Shown in pieces: positions 12,101 through 24,345 of a stretch of DNA of 64,000 bases. The notes below the pieces were generated by a model that was given only the letters and a program-made list of their open reading frames with translations, did not search any database and was not told the DNA's origin. Every line of letters begins with the position of its first letter. Position 1 is the stretch's first letter. Position numbers and translations under genes: made by a program. Origin of the DNA: Vitis vinifera (lineage: Eukaryota > Streptophyta > Magnoliopsida > Vitales > Vitaceae); NCBI RefSeq assembly GCF_030704535.1, contig NC_081819.1, positions 15,356,501-15,420,500 on the forward strand, written 5' to 3'.

Positions 12101-15100
12101 GATCATTCATCCTGTCCTGATAAAACACCTGCACTAGCAATACCCACACCATATTGAAGCACATAAGAATGTTCTTTCTTCTTACCTAGATTACCACAAT
12201 CATCAATTAGAGAAGCACCTTCACCAACAGAACTCTTATTTTCTGCAAAATACCACTTATCCAAGTTAAACAGAGTTACAATATAGGGAAAAAAAACAAT
12301 GCAAAAAGTGACTTTTGTGTGCCTCATACCATAATATGAGAACAGGTTATGATGTGACATATATGATGCTACATCAACTGTGTCTTCAACTCTTTTTCTT
12401 TTCTTCCTCTTCATGATTTTGTTTGTTCGAACTTCATTGGGAAATGGTAGTGACTTTGCACCCAAACCTTCTGAATTGAACTTTTCTAATTCAAACTGCT
12501 TTCTCTTATCATATTTTGCAAGTTCTCTGTCATATTTTAATGCTTGAGACTGAAATTCCTTCATTTTAAGTTCTGCCCATTTACATCGCCACATAAGAGG
12601 ACGTATATAATTCCTCCAATGATCTGTTAGTTTTTTCTTCCTGGAAAATTGAGAAGCACATAAATTGAGTGCATAGAGACATAATAGTCCAAGTCAGACC
12701 AAACAAGAATACACAGTCAGGAAAAAGTAAGATGAGAATTTAACACCATGAAGTATTCACTCTCTGAGATAGAACAAGTAGTTAAAGTAGTTCAACACAT
12801 GTACCATCATATTTGGAAACAAAGGAAAAAATGCATTCTTAGTGTTGGTATAATTTGGCTCAGGTACTTGTATCTGTGGGAATTCTTAAACACTATTTTG
12901 GTCCAGAGTGCAATTAGTTTATCAGTTAAACACTTCCTTGGTGCATCACACATCACAAGACCTTTAATAACAAATGAAGAATAAAAAGAGACCTAGCATA
13001 GGTTGTGAGGGGTTTGTAATAGGCATCAAATAGGGATGTCAATGTGATAGGTTTCTTGTGCCCATTGGGTAGCATATGTACACATAAGGGACGGGTTGGG
13101 AAAATATTTATGACCCAAGATGGTTTCAGGCTGGGTTAGGTTTCGCTCCATCCACCCAGTCCTGCCCAAGATAGCAATAACTTTTATATTTCCATAAACA
13201 GTCTTTATTCTCAGCAGGCTCTAACTCTAGTCTCCTGTTCCTCCCTCCATTCCTTCCTTATCTCTATTCATTGCATAAGATTTCAAGATGAAAGATGTGG
13301 AAGGAATATTTAGGAATCAAGGCCCTTGATGAAGAAGATCTTCAAAACAAGTTGCATGAACTGCTGCTTGTGGAAGGTTCAGCAAAGAAGGGAACCCAAT
13401 CTGCTATAACAGCTACAGAGGTTTGCTTTTTTCTGATGGATGAAAGCATCCCAATGTACTCTAATGGCAAATTCAATTCTTGAAGAAGAGCATAGAAAGT
13501 TGGAATTCATCCTCAACCAGATCTGCACCTTTCTTCAAGTCAAGAATATCAAGCATTCATGGGGAATGGGAAGATGGACCTTCCACAGGCAACCTATTTG
13601 ATTTCATGCTTCTTTGGTCCTCAAGTTGCTTCATTATTAGTTTAACTTGTTTTTTGTTGTGTAAAAGTTGTTTATCAGTCCATAGAGGTTCAAGTATTCA
13701 GATTTTCAATATCATATGAAAAGGGGGCAGGGATTGTAGGGTGAATCTTTTGCATATGGGGATTGGATGTATCAGCCACCTCGCCCCAGCTCTGGGAAAG
13801 GGACGGATTAGTCAAATTCCTCTTCAGATCGTGGTCGATGAAAAGGCAGCACACCCCAAACCCACCCTGTTGCCATTCTTAGCATGGAGAGGTTCCAGGT
13901 TCCAATCAATGTAACAAAAGGAGGGGAAAAAAAGTTACCTATAAAGAAAGAGAATAAATAACTTGAAAAATGGATGACAGCAGGCGGAACACATAACCAG
14001 ACCTTTCTTAAATTCTTGGTTCTGGCTCCAACTTACCAGCCTGAAATGAAATCCAAAGTCTCCTAAAAGAATTGGAAGTGTAACAAGGAAAAATCTACCT
14101 TGCCCTGGAAAGTGAAAAAAAATTAGCTTCAAAAGCCCAAAGGCTCAAGGCCACTTAACACTGCATAAACAAGTGATCTCCCAATTCCAGCAAGTCCCTA
14201 CACCAAGTGTGTCACTGTCAAACATTTACTTTTTAACACCGTGAAGGTACAAAATGCCACCTTAACATATGCCACAGGAATCCAAACCTTTCAGCTTGAA
14301 AAGCAATCTCAATATTGGCCAACACAAAGTACAATAACTAAAATTTTTCTCCCATCACATTATTCTTCAGCCAACCTTTTTATTTACCGTAATCCCAAAA
14401 AGATGAGACTTCCATGAGAGAAATTAGGCTCCTTATGAGCATTTTCATCTGATGGAAAAGCACATGCTTTTTTTTTTTAATTCTTTTCCTTGGGCAACAA
14501 CTTTCTTAACTTCTCTCCCCAGGTACCTTGTTTTTCCAAACCCAAGCTAGCAAACTCTCTCTAAGCTTGAGCCCTCTACCTAATTCTAATGTGAAAGGCA
14601 GATAAACCACTCTTTTTATCACCGTTTCCTTTTCCAACACCTTTGATAAATCCCCAACTTACCAAAAAAACCTCCTTACTCCACTGTTCGACTATCTTTC
14701 AAATATTTAAGCTTCTTCTTGACAATATAAATTGGACATCAATTAAAAAGAGAACCCAAAGCAAAAGAAACCTCTCCATGTTCTAAACACTCACAATCAA
14801 TTGGAACAAGGAATAATCTTCAAAAAGGCCTCATAGAAAGTTATTGAGTTGCTTTAGGAAAAAGCTCCTCCTACTCTGGAAAAACTGAAAAAAAAAATTT
14901 CAAACAGAAAACAAAAAAACAAAAAACATAAACATGCATAATGATAATGATACCAACAACAACAAAAAAAGACAAACACAAAAGCAAAAACCAAAACCTG
15001 CCCAATCATGTCATATCCAAACTGTCAGAGTCAGCTGACAATAAAAACCAACCTATCACAGAACTGCAATTCATCAACCCATTTTTCTCGCCAAACCTAG

Positions 15101-16425
15101 TGAAGTCTCTCATAGCTAAAGGGGAAAAAATAGAATAAAAAATAAAAATAAAATAAAAAATCTCAATATGGTTCATTTTCAAAAGGATCTAATCATAACC
15201 TTCCCTACTTAAACCAGAAAACCCCAAGAATGCCCAAGAAAACCATTCCCAGATTAAAAATAAAAAATTAATTAATTAATTAAAAAAATGGAAATGAAAT
15301 GAAATGAGAATATCACACCCAAACATTCAAATGCAACCCATATTAATCTACTTAGTCTCACCATTAATGCATCTTTCAAACTTTTAAAATGTCAAACATC
15401 CTAACAATTTGTAAATTCTCCTCTCTCATGGATGTATTGAGTTGTATTAACCACTGTCAATGTCAAACTCTTACCCTTATTGAGGAACCAAATCCTTAAA
15501 GAAGAGGAATTCAATTAAAAGAAATAAAAACAATAATAATCGTAATAATGAATTTCACTTTCTTTATCCTTTTTGAAAGGTAACTTCTTTTGGCTACATG
15601 AAATCAAAATTAGAACCTTCTTATCCATACAACAGTCTATTTTGAGCCATGCCTCAAGGGCAATTTATTTCCTTTATCCTATTTGGCAGTAATGATAAGT
15701 CCAACTTTCAATCAACATACCCATGTCGATAGGACACTACACAAGTGTGGGGATCAGATCCTTGGCAGGTAGCTATTTTGCTTTGAATATGACTTAATTG
15801 AATTGATTTCTTTCTTTATTTTCTACTTCCTTTAACGGATATTTCCATAGAAGAAACAAACATGGACGGAAAATAAACATATCTAACAATATTTAGGAAT
15901 AAGAAAGAAAGATAGGGATAAAAGAGAAAACTTCGATGAGTTTTTATTAATAGTATCTTTGTTTCTTAGTCGTCAAGCTGTGGCCTAATTGTAAGGGTGA
16001 GTATCAGGATGTGTGGTAGAGGCACATGGGCTTCAATTCCATTGGGAATCCCAGGATTATCCTGAGCTGGCTGTGGCAGCTGCAGTCAGGCTCCACGAGG
16101 TTTGGAAGCTATGGGTGGCTTTGAAGGGCCTTGCCATGGTGTGGTTTCCCAGTTATCAAAAGAAAAAAAAAATGCTATCTTTGTTTCTTAATTGATCTTT
16201 TTCGTTCTCTTTTATTGTGCCATATCCTAGTATCCATACACTTTATTGGGATCCTTGTTAGCCATCTGTCTAACCTAAGATTTATAGGTGAGAAAGACCA
16301 AGGCACATAACCACACCCCACACCTATGCTCTAACCCATGCAACATAGTTTTGGTGCTAAGGGAAATGTGGATAAAAGTAATCCATTTCCCTTGTTTAGC
16401 ATGATCAGGGAATATATAGATATAT

Positions 16426-16480
<55 letters not shown>

Positions 16481-19400
16481 TATTAATGTGCTAATCTACT
16501 CATCTATTAATAAAAATGAAAATAGTAAAATGGATTTTATTGATAGATGAGTGATTTAACCACAAATGTGCAAATGAAATAAAGATCCTAATTCACTCAA
16601 AAACAAGAGTTACTTCCAGTGAAAGCAAGAATCTACTAAATGAACCACACACAAAGAATTTTCATTTAGGTCTAAGGGTTTCAAATAAATAATAAAAACC
16701 TACTAAAAAATCATCATCCTCACTTTGGATATTATATAGGCTTTTCATATCTCTAAAAAAGTGGAACAAAAACAGAAAATGAGGCAAGAAAACATTAACA
16801 AGTCACAAAAACAAAGAAACATGGAACAAATTCAAATAAAAGGAGAGTGGTAATGGTAGTTTTAAGAGGAAAATATTATGGTGCACCACCTCCTTTAATG
16901 AATTCAGATCCTTCTACATTCAATCCTTTTTAGAGGATCAAAAGCCTAAAAAATATGCTACTAAATCATTAAAAATCCTTTCCATTCACAATTCCATCAA
17001 TTCCAATTCAATTCCTTTACTTGCTTGGAAAATCCTTTCATTCCCAAGATAGTGTTAAAAATAATTACCCTTCCTTTCTAAAAAAATTGCTACCAAAACT
17101 TCGCAAATTTTGTTGCCTTGAGGCCTAGCTCAAATGGCAAAGGATGTAAGGTGTGATCGTAGAGGTTTTAGGCTCAACTCCATCTATACTCTCCTCCCAC
17201 CCCCACTCGTACAAACAAAAATAAAAAGGAAATAAGAAAAAAATGTATAATTTTGTCTTCTTAAGAGACCTCTCATTGCCACCCAACTATACTCCAAATT
17301 TTAATTCAATTAGGAATTTAGCTTGAAATGGATCAGATTTTTTTTGTGTTTTTGGATCGGAAAATAAAAAATAACAAATTAAAAGGTGCACAAGTGGATT
17401 GTAACAATTGTTGGATCATATTTATATGTTGCTATATGTTCTCTTTCATTATTAGAAACACAATTATATCTTTTCTATTGTTAAAAATATCAAGAAGGAT
17501 GAGACATCCTTCCATGATATGCAGATTTGATCAAAACAAGATAAGAAATGCCTTAAAGAGGAAGACTTCAAAAATTTAAGCATGAACCATAACAAACACA
17601 AATTACAACTCAAGGAAGTAGGGGGAAAAAAACACTCCCATGAAAGGCACCAAACTTTTCAACCCTTTTTTTTACTGAAAGTTCCTCCACATAGTTGGTT
17701 AAGTGAAACAAAAGGAATACTTGAACTCCATACTAATATAGAAAATTTGGCTAAGCTACCCATCAAACCTCCAAGAATGTCTTTCCTTCTTTATCACCTA
17801 TACAATGACAAAAACAAAATTTCCATCTACTATAAGACAGTTAAGACCTAAAGCTTTGTCAGTAAAGCTATAAGCTCAACCTTAATAGCAAAAGCCAAGC
17901 CCTAACCTAGAGGTTTAGAGTAAGCCTTTATCATGTATCCCAATGATCTTGAAGCATTCAATCAATTCCAAATTGGCTTGGGACACCCCAAGAACATCCA
18001 TCAAAGTATTAACTTAACCCTAAGGCAGCGGTGACAATACATGATAAGTCTTCTCAATCAACATCTTAGACTTGCATACAATGTGCCAATTTAACAATAT
18101 AAGGCTCAATGGAATGCTATGAAGGCTTCCCTAGCAAAGACCTAAAGGGAGGAAGAAGAGTGAAACAAGATGCAAATTGCATCTACATCCTTCAAGCATC
18201 CTAAAAAATCATTGTAGTAGAAAGTTAGGGTGGTGGGAGTGGGCCTTTGCGTTTGATTTCTAATGATGGTTTGGTTGTCAACTTCCAGGATTTTCATTCT
18301 ATCAATGCCGAGTGCGAACCCTGATTTGTGCAGTGAAGAGGTGGCTTTAGGAAAGGGTAGCCCTAGATAGGACATCATGGGTGATGGGAGCCTCTCCAAT
18401 ATGTCTTTCTGAAAATTTGCTTCCGTTAGCAAGTGGTTGGGATTTCCAATGGATGGTTTTGAAAAAGAAGTTGTGTCCCTATTGAGAAAGTTGGAAGCCA
18501 AAAAGGGTCACAGAGTGATGGCCCCGAGTACTAAGAGGAGGTCTTTCTCTATCTCGCTTTGAGAGGGAGCTTCAAAAGTTAGAGTGATCAATTAACTACA
18601 ATCAATCAAGCAGAAAAGGGAGGAGGAGCAAGAAGAGCGGATGGGAATTAGTTCCAGAGTGTCTAAGCTAGAGATAAGGTGAGGGGCAAGAAGGTGGAGA
18701 AGAGGAGTTACATTCTCTTCAAAAATTGAAAGGGATTCAAAGAAGTTGGATTGTTTTGTTTTTACAAAGGGGCAAAAGGTAGTTGCATCTGGTAATGGCT
18801 TGGGTTAGTGGATTTTGTTGATATGGGTGGTTGATGCTCAATTTTTTGGCGGTTTGAAAGCTTTGGTCAGATAGCAAATTGTGATCTTGATAGCTTGCAA
18901 ATAGGTCATATGGGAGCCCTTTGTTTTTCTATTTCTTTAGGCAATGTTTTTGTTTCGGGTCGTGGTTTGTTGCTTCTCTTTTCCCTTTGCTTGCCTTCTG
19001 ATGCTCTTTGTATGCTCCATATGTACTTTGGTGCACCTTTTCCAAACATTTTTAATATATTTGCTTATTTACCTATCAGAAAAAGTTCATTAAACATATA
19101 TTGTTACATTATCTAGAATTCAATTTCCATATTTACATCCGTCACAGCGTATAAGGAGGATTTGTTGATGTTTGCTCTTTAGATATAAAGGAGGCATATA
19201 TCAGTTTCACATGTACTTGTTTTCGAGGTTTTCAAGAGGAATGTGAATCTTACCTTACACTCATTCAAGTTAATAGGAAAAACTGTGTTTGAGTAGGTGA
19301 CAAAGAATCTTTTCCTGTGGAGAGTACTTAGGGATCAAAGTCCAGAAACACACTTCATTGCAATGCCATGTTCTCAAAAAAGCCCCCCCCCCCCCCCCCC

Positions 19401-20545
19401 CTACCATCCAATCTCAAAAGTTGTAGTGAGATGATCTTCATGCATAGGCTTAGGTAGATGCTTGGGGGGTGTTTATTGAAGAGGAGGGGGTAGTGATGTT
19501 AAAAAATTCCAGTTCCAGCTAAAGGCGATAAGAAGCAAGAGAAAAGAAAGAGTGGGTGGGGACAGCAAAACAAAACCAAAAAAGAAGAAGAAAGAAGGAA
19601 AATGAAAACAAAACAAAAACAAAAATGAAAAAGATTATTCAGACTTATCAAAAAAAAAATGAAAAAGATTATTCAGTGAATATGGAGGGTCATAAGGTGA
19701 AGAGAATCATCAACTATCGAAGTTCTCACAATGAAACTAAACTAATGCTGTTACCAAAAACATAAATAAAATGGAAAAGGCATCTTCTAAAAATTTGTCA
19801 GAATTGGAGATTTTGATGAAAATTTACTATTTGCATCTAAAAATTTTTTAAAATCATATATAAGAACTTTATGGGAAATGTCCAAGCATATATATAATTT
19901 ACATTGGTGCCATGAAAGGTATCACAGTTTAGGTTTCTAGACTCTATGGGAAATGTCTGAGCCTATATATAAAGACATGATTAATATGTACAGAAAAATG
20001 TACCTTACTCGAAATGCTTCACTACGGCCATCTGACATATTGCCATGATGGAACTGTGAATCCACTTCAGCATCACTCATAATTGAACCACCACCATCAT
20101 CATCATCAGTGTTGCCAAAAGAACTTGAGCTCTCTGTTTCGTCATTCTGGTATTGAGCTTCAACCAGCTCAATGTCATCAGAATTTGTGCAGTCAGTTAC
20201 ATTAATTTCCATATCTTCACTTCCATTCTGTGCTATAATCTGTTCTTCGGATAGCCCTTCCATGTCAAAGGTATTGTCCTCATAATTACTCGCACAACTT
20301 AAAAGCTTATTATCATCTAGTTGGTCTTCCTGGACACTCCCATTCTGCTTCTCCATAGCAGGCAAAACTTCAACAGCAAATTCTGATTTCACTTCTGGGG
20401 ATAAATTAGGACCATTCTCCTCCTTACCAGGTGAAACTTCCATATTAAATTCTGATTTCAAATCAGGACCATTCTCCTTCTCCTTACTAGGAGAAATTTC
20501 CCTTGTAAATTCTGCTTTCACTTCTGGGGATAAATCAGGACCCAT
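9123..20545 (-). CDS. Uncharacterised plant protein (At3g59670-like), 541 aa, five coding exons
   Basis: Coding exons on the minus strand: 20545-20004, 12640-12330, 12242-12186, 10562-10138, 9413-9123. All junctions are GT-AG and the phases add up to 541 codons plus stop. The start ATG at 20545 is preceded in frame by a stop (TGA), which fixes it. Residues 1-180 are acidic, with three imperfect copies of a unit like NGPDLSPEVKAEF and a run TDDDDGGG. Exon 2 carries the best conserved part: KKKLTDHWRNYIRPLMWRCK, then ALKYDRELAKYDKRKQFELE and a basic cluster MKRKKRKR. Exon 4 has a coiled-coil-like ILWKIEKAKLQVNKLKTRMD, then a Ser/Asn/Pro-rich stretch. The C-terminus is very basic (NKRKQGRRKAKSGRWNRR). 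I recall this arrangement from a plant-specific protein of unknown function; the basic clusters suggest a nuclear location. Intron 1 is 7.36 kb and repeat-filled. Confidence 0.85.
11712..12025 (-). mobile_element. 5'-truncated LINE with target duplications
   Basis: The minus-strand frame begins MWRERNCRAFGNE, which I recognise as the extreme C-terminal end of plant LINE reverse-transcriptase ORF2 (WRERN-RAFE pattern). The insert is flanked by agctgctaaaatta (11712-11725) and agctgcttaaatta (12012-12025), a 14-base target duplication with one difference. It sits in intron 3 of the 541-aa gene, between the 57-base exon and the 425-base exon. The 5' truncation and sense relative to the host gene fit target-primed reverse transcription. 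Confidence 0.75.
13036..13885 (+). other. Possible non-autonomous hAT-like element with a coding-like interior
   Basis: The left end reads tagggatgtcaatgtgatag. The reverse complement of the right end reads ctaagaatggcaacagggtg with gggttt. Both resemble the ggatggcaacgggg termini I recall from plant hAT-type MITEs, but they match each other poorly and I found no clear 8-bp target duplication. Inside, 13295-13483 encodes a protein-like frame (DEEDLQNKLHELLLVEGSAK) followed by frames that change phase. I do not recognise the protein. It lies in the 7.36-kb intron of the 541-aa gene. Confidence 0.3.
15954..16190 (+). mobile_element. tRNA-derived SINE with exact target duplications
   Basis: The insert 15969-16175 is flanked by perfect 15-base direct repeats tatctttgtttctta at 15954-15968 and 16176-16190. 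Near its 5' end are an A-box-like stretch (tgtggcctaattgtaagggtg) and a B-box-like stretch (gggcttcaattcc), as in RNA polymerase III promoters of tRNA-derived SINEs. It ends in an A-rich tail (agaaaaaaaaaatg). It is about 207 bp, in the first intron of the 541-aa gene, opposite to the host transcript. Confidence 0.85.
16429..16482. repeat. (TAGA)n microsatellite
   Basis: About 13 uninterrupted taga/gata units preceded by tatatatagatatatata. Intronic in the 541-aa gene, and likely highly variable between individuals. Confidence 0.95.
17115..17225 (+). mobile_element. Second SINE-like sequence
   Basis: It contains an A-box-like tagctcaaatggc (about 17136-17148) and, some 45 bases on, a B-box-like ggctcaactcc. 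A pyrimidine-rich stretch and an A-rich tail (acaaacaaaaataaaaagg) follow. The spacing fits a tRNA-derived SINE of a different family from that at 15969. I found no clear target duplication. Confidence 0.55.
18140..19095 (+). mobile_element. LINE remnant with typical 3' tail
   Basis: The end (about 18960-19086) reads ttgtatgctccatatgtact followed by ttggtgcacc and tttaatatatttgcttattt, then acctatcagaaaaag. I recognise this as the 3' tail of grape-type LINEs, which end in a short (tatc)/A-rich run. The part at 18140-18540 has a minus-strand frame of 119 residues I cannot place. The 5' boundary is uncertain. Confidence 0.55.
19383..19401. repeat. Poly(C) run
   Basis: Nineteen consecutive C residues in an intron. 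Its length is prone to sequencing error. Confidence 0.9.
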
Positions 20546-21700
20546 AATGCAATATCATGAAAACTCAGCTCGTCTGTCTAACATTCACTCAACAATCCAC
20601 CTGCATCAACATGCAACACAGCCTTGCTTTTTAATTAATTCAATAACTTCACTTCCAATTTTAGTCCAAAAAGAAAGAATACAAGAAAAATCATCCTGAT
20701 AAAAGAGAGTAAAAGAAAATTGATATTCTGGCATGACACTTCAATAATTGCGAATTGAATGAAAGAGGTATTTATAATATTTGGGATACTGAAAAGGGAC
20801 AAATACAGCTTTTCCAATATTATTGAAGATCAATACAGATACGATAATAACAGATAATAAATAACATCCTACAAAGGTTGAGCCTAAATTTGGGATTGCT
20901 CTCTAGAACCAGTTTCCCCATAAGTTAACTACTACTGGTTTCCACCCGAATCCAAGTGGCTCTTCCTCACTTTTTACCATCTTTATTATTCAAAAAAAAA
21001 AAAACCCCACATCAATTGATATTAGAGCAGTATAAACTTCCCAATTCAATGGGCCTCAGCCTCAAAAACAAGATGAAAGGTCTCCTGGTGGTCACTGAAA
21101 GCTATATAGTGAGAGTTTCACAAAAGCCTGGTGATTTGTTATGATCCTAAATAGGTTACAAGTTGTATGGGCCTTTTGGCTTACTGGTCAAGGTTTCTAA
21201 CAATTCATATGCCGATGCCCTCTGTAACTGAATTTCAATCCCATAAACCCTAAAAGCGGGAAAGAGAAAATCAACATATCCACTATCTTGAATTCCACGG
21301 AGTCGAAATTTTAAGACGAATCCAATTCTGCAAAGAGTTCAAGAACCCACTGATACAGAAAAAGAAAACAAACACTGGGAAATCGGATCCATGCAACCAA
21401 ACAAAAACGAAATTCTCTGAAAACCCTAATTGTACATAACGCAAATACACAAAAACAAACCTCAAAATTACGAATTCAAGCTCCAAATTCTCTCGAAACG
21501 CTTCGGTTTTCACAGTCCACTGAACACGAAGCCGACGAAGAAACAGTGGTGGTAACTAGAATAAGCCTGGTTTCCACATCGAAACGATGTCGTTTCAGTG
21601 AGCTCCGATCAAAGAAGAAGAAACCGTACGGAATCAGAGCTTACCGGACTTCAGATGCCTCAGTAATTTCCCACCATCATCTTCTCCTTATGATGCTGGA
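20546..21700 (-). promoter_or_regulatory. 5' untranslated exons and promoter side of the 541-aa gene
   Basis: On the minus strand an acceptor (gatgcag) ends at 20601, so the first coding exon probably begins at 20600 with about 55 bases of leader. A donor-like site CCG|gtaagc lies at about 21646, which suggests a noncoding first exon just upstream (about 21647-21700). The sequence between holds a minus frame (21283-21513) of intron-like composition. I see no clear TATA box. Exact ends are inference. Confidence 0.4.
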
Positions 21701-22184
21701 AAAAAATAAATAATTTTTTTTTATTATTATTTGCCCTGGTTTGATTTCAAAATAGCGAAATTTTTTAAGGCCTTGTTTTGTTAAATAAAAAAAATGGCTG
21801 CCTCCGTTCAAGTTATTGCAACTTTCAGGGACCTCTTCTGCAATTTCTGAAATAACTGCTATATTTTGAGGATAGGCAAATGACCTTTGTGCCCCTACTT
21901 GTCTTCGTTGGTAGCGCAAGGTTGGCCTAATATGTAAAGATTGTGGGAGATAAGTGTAATTTCATAAACAAACTGAAACATCTGAGACATTTTCATACCA
22001 TGAATACCTGTTATAAGTTTTTATTTAAAATAACATCATAAAATCCAATTAGTAAATTAGTTTTAGAAATAGTTATTAATTACTTTTGGAAAATTAAATT
22101 TTATTTGAGAACTTCTACGGGGGGAAAATAATTTTCTTAATTTATTCTCCATGAAATTACCACATTCTAAAATATTTAGATTAT

Positions 22185-22757
22185 GTTTGGTTATCAGATA
22201 AATGTAAGAGAAATAAAATAGAAAAAAAATGAAAGAAAATAAGAAATAATTTAAACCTAATAAATTATTTTTATATTTTTTTCAAACTCATTTTACTTAT
22301 TTCTCTTTATCATATAAAAATTAAATAATTTAAAAATATATAAATTTTTAACAAATTTTAATTATATTTTCTTTTCTTCTGTATTTTCCACGGTGAAAGC
22401 AAATATGAGTAACACTTTTTATATTTCCTTAATACTTTTTAGTTATGTTTTGTACCTAGAAAGTACCAAGAAAAAAAAATGTAAAGAAAAATTATTTTTT
22501 CATATTTGGTTTTCCTATGAAAAAAAAAATCAAATATCATTAAAACTAATTAAAAACTTAAATATTTTTAAATTATTTAATCTTTATATCGATGAGTGAA
22601 AATAAGTAAAATGAGTTTGAAATAACAAATAAAAATAATTTATCGAATTTTAATGTATTTTTTATTTTACTTTTTTTTTTTTCTTTTCTTGTACTTTTCT
22701 TTGGTATTTTCTTTCCCTTGTATTTTCCCTTAAATTTTTTGGGAACCAAACATAAGC
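22185..22757. mobile_element. Foldback (long inverted repeat) MITE
   Basis: The left end reads attatgtttggtt; the reverse complement of the right end reads cttatgtttggttcccaaaa. Inside, 22262-22340 (taaattatttttatat ... caaactcattttacttattt) is closely matched by the reverse complement of 22560-22660. The two arms could pair over most of the element, and it has no coding capacity. Target duplications were not resolved. Confidence 0.7.
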
Positions 22758-23319
22758 TTGGGGAACCCAACATAGCCTTAATATATTTTTAATTTTTATT
22801 TATAATCAAATTATGTATGTTATTCTAATTTTTACTATAATATAAGAGAAAATATTGAATAATAATTGTGAATATAATATTTAAGACTATGTTGCATTTT
22901 TTTTTTATAAGTTGGAGATGCAAGTTCTTTATTCAACTAAATTGTTGATTTTAATTGAAGTATTCAATTTTAAGTTAATAATTTTAAGAATAAAATTTAA
23001 AATTACAATAAATCTAAAATAAACCTAGCATGTTACATAAAATTTGAATAAATGTACATATCATGAATTTTATTTTACATTTAACTTAATTTTTTAATTG
23101 AATATAAAATTTCATAAATAAAAATAGAATCAATAAAAATAAACTAAAATTAAAATTATATATATGTATAAATTAAAACTAGCATATGCTATTTTCTTAT
23201 TTATTTAAAAAAAATGGATACATCCATTCTTTGCAAGTGCAATGGTTGGGAGTGTGTGGTCCACATCATTTTGTATCAAAACAAAGTCTGGCTTGGCATT
23301 AGCTATTAAGTATGGGTGT

Positions 23320-23697
23320 TTGATGTAGGATGAATGGAAGTCCAATATCCCACATTGGCTTATTACCAATGTTGGTTGTGCCTTATATATGAAGCTACCT
23401 CTACTTCTCCTTAGCTTAAGTTTTTGAGAGTGTATATGGTCTCACATCTGACTTAGGACGGATGAAAACTTAATGTACCACGTCGATTGATTACTAATGT
23501 TGGTTGGCCTTGTATGTGGGGCTGTCTATACCCCCGTTAACTTAAAATTTTTGGAGTATATGTGGTACTGCATCCTTTGGTATTAAAGCGAGACTTGGGT
23601 TAGCTCACTCATGCTCGCTGATATGGGCATCAACAATTGAATGGGGGTATCTAATTTAGGATGGATGGAAGTCCAATATCTCATATTGGTTGATTAC
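23320..23697 (+). repeat. Tandem repeat array with USE-like motifs, split by a copia element
   Basis: Three imperfect units of about 135-170 bases share the order: gatggaagtccaatatcccac with attgg; gattactaatgttggttg; gccttatatatgaagctacc; tttgagagtgtatatggt with a cacatc end. They begin near 23330, 23458 and 23655. The third is interrupted at 23697 and resumes at 27092-27175 after the copia insertion. The motif atcccacattg in unit 1 resembles the plant snRNA upstream element (RTCCCACATCG), with a TATA-like tatatat about 26 bases on. Confidence 0.65.
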
Positions 23698-24094
23698 TGT
23701 GAAACCAAGGTTTGGTTAATCTTGGTTTTGATGATAACAAAATAAGATTTAGAATTAATAATTATATTCAAGTGTGATTAGGCAAAACGATTTCCAAAGT
23801 GGCAATCACGAAGACAAATCAAGCCAAGGAGAAATCATGAAGAAGAAAACTACCTCAAAGAGAAGTGTTTTTCAAGACCCAAACTTCATAAAATCTCTTT
23901 GTAAGGTTGTTGGTGCACTAGGATTTTTATGTATTACATTCTTTACTTATGCACCAAAATTATCCAAGAGTTATTTTGTTTTAAATATTTTAAAAATTGG
24001 ATGATTTCATATTTTCAACTAAAACCTTGTGTTAAATGTTTTTCAAACTTGTTTTAAAAAAGTTTTAAGTTGAAAAAGTTGGTTGTTGAGTCCA

Positions 24095-24345
24095 AAACGG
24101 CTCAACCGGTTGAACTGGATAAGGAACCGATCAACCGCCAGCTCAACCGATCGAGGCCCGGGTCGACCCCCAGCTCAACCGGTCGAGGGTGCAAAAAAAC
24201 TTTCTCTTTCTTCCAGAACGGTTGTTCAACCGATCAAGGTCTGGTCGAGGTCCGGTCGAGGTCCAACGGTCACCTACCAAGCATTAAATGCTAACGGCTA
24301 GTCAATCGATCGACCCCTAGCTCGATCGGTCGAACCCCCAACAGC
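24095..24345 (+). repeat. Clustered aaccggt / ggtcga words in the copia U3 region
   Basis: Within about 250 bases of U3 the words caaccggt, ccggtcga and their complements recur many times in both orientations (gctcaaccggttgaactgg, ctcaaccgatcgaggc, agctcaaccggtcgag). The same cluster is present in the 3' LTR at about 26155-26405 with changes. GC content is well above the surroundings. It may be binding-site clustering or a structural element of the LTR. Confidence 0.6.

Noticed and set aside
22573-22773. Lys-rich minus frame (KGKYKGKKIPKKSTRKEKKK)
   Set aside because: It lies in the arm of the foldback element and results from tttctttt-type sequence.
24070-24301. Overlapping open frames in the copia LTR
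   Set aside because: Both frames arise from the aaccggt/ggtcga word cluster and recur in the other LTR; no protein features.
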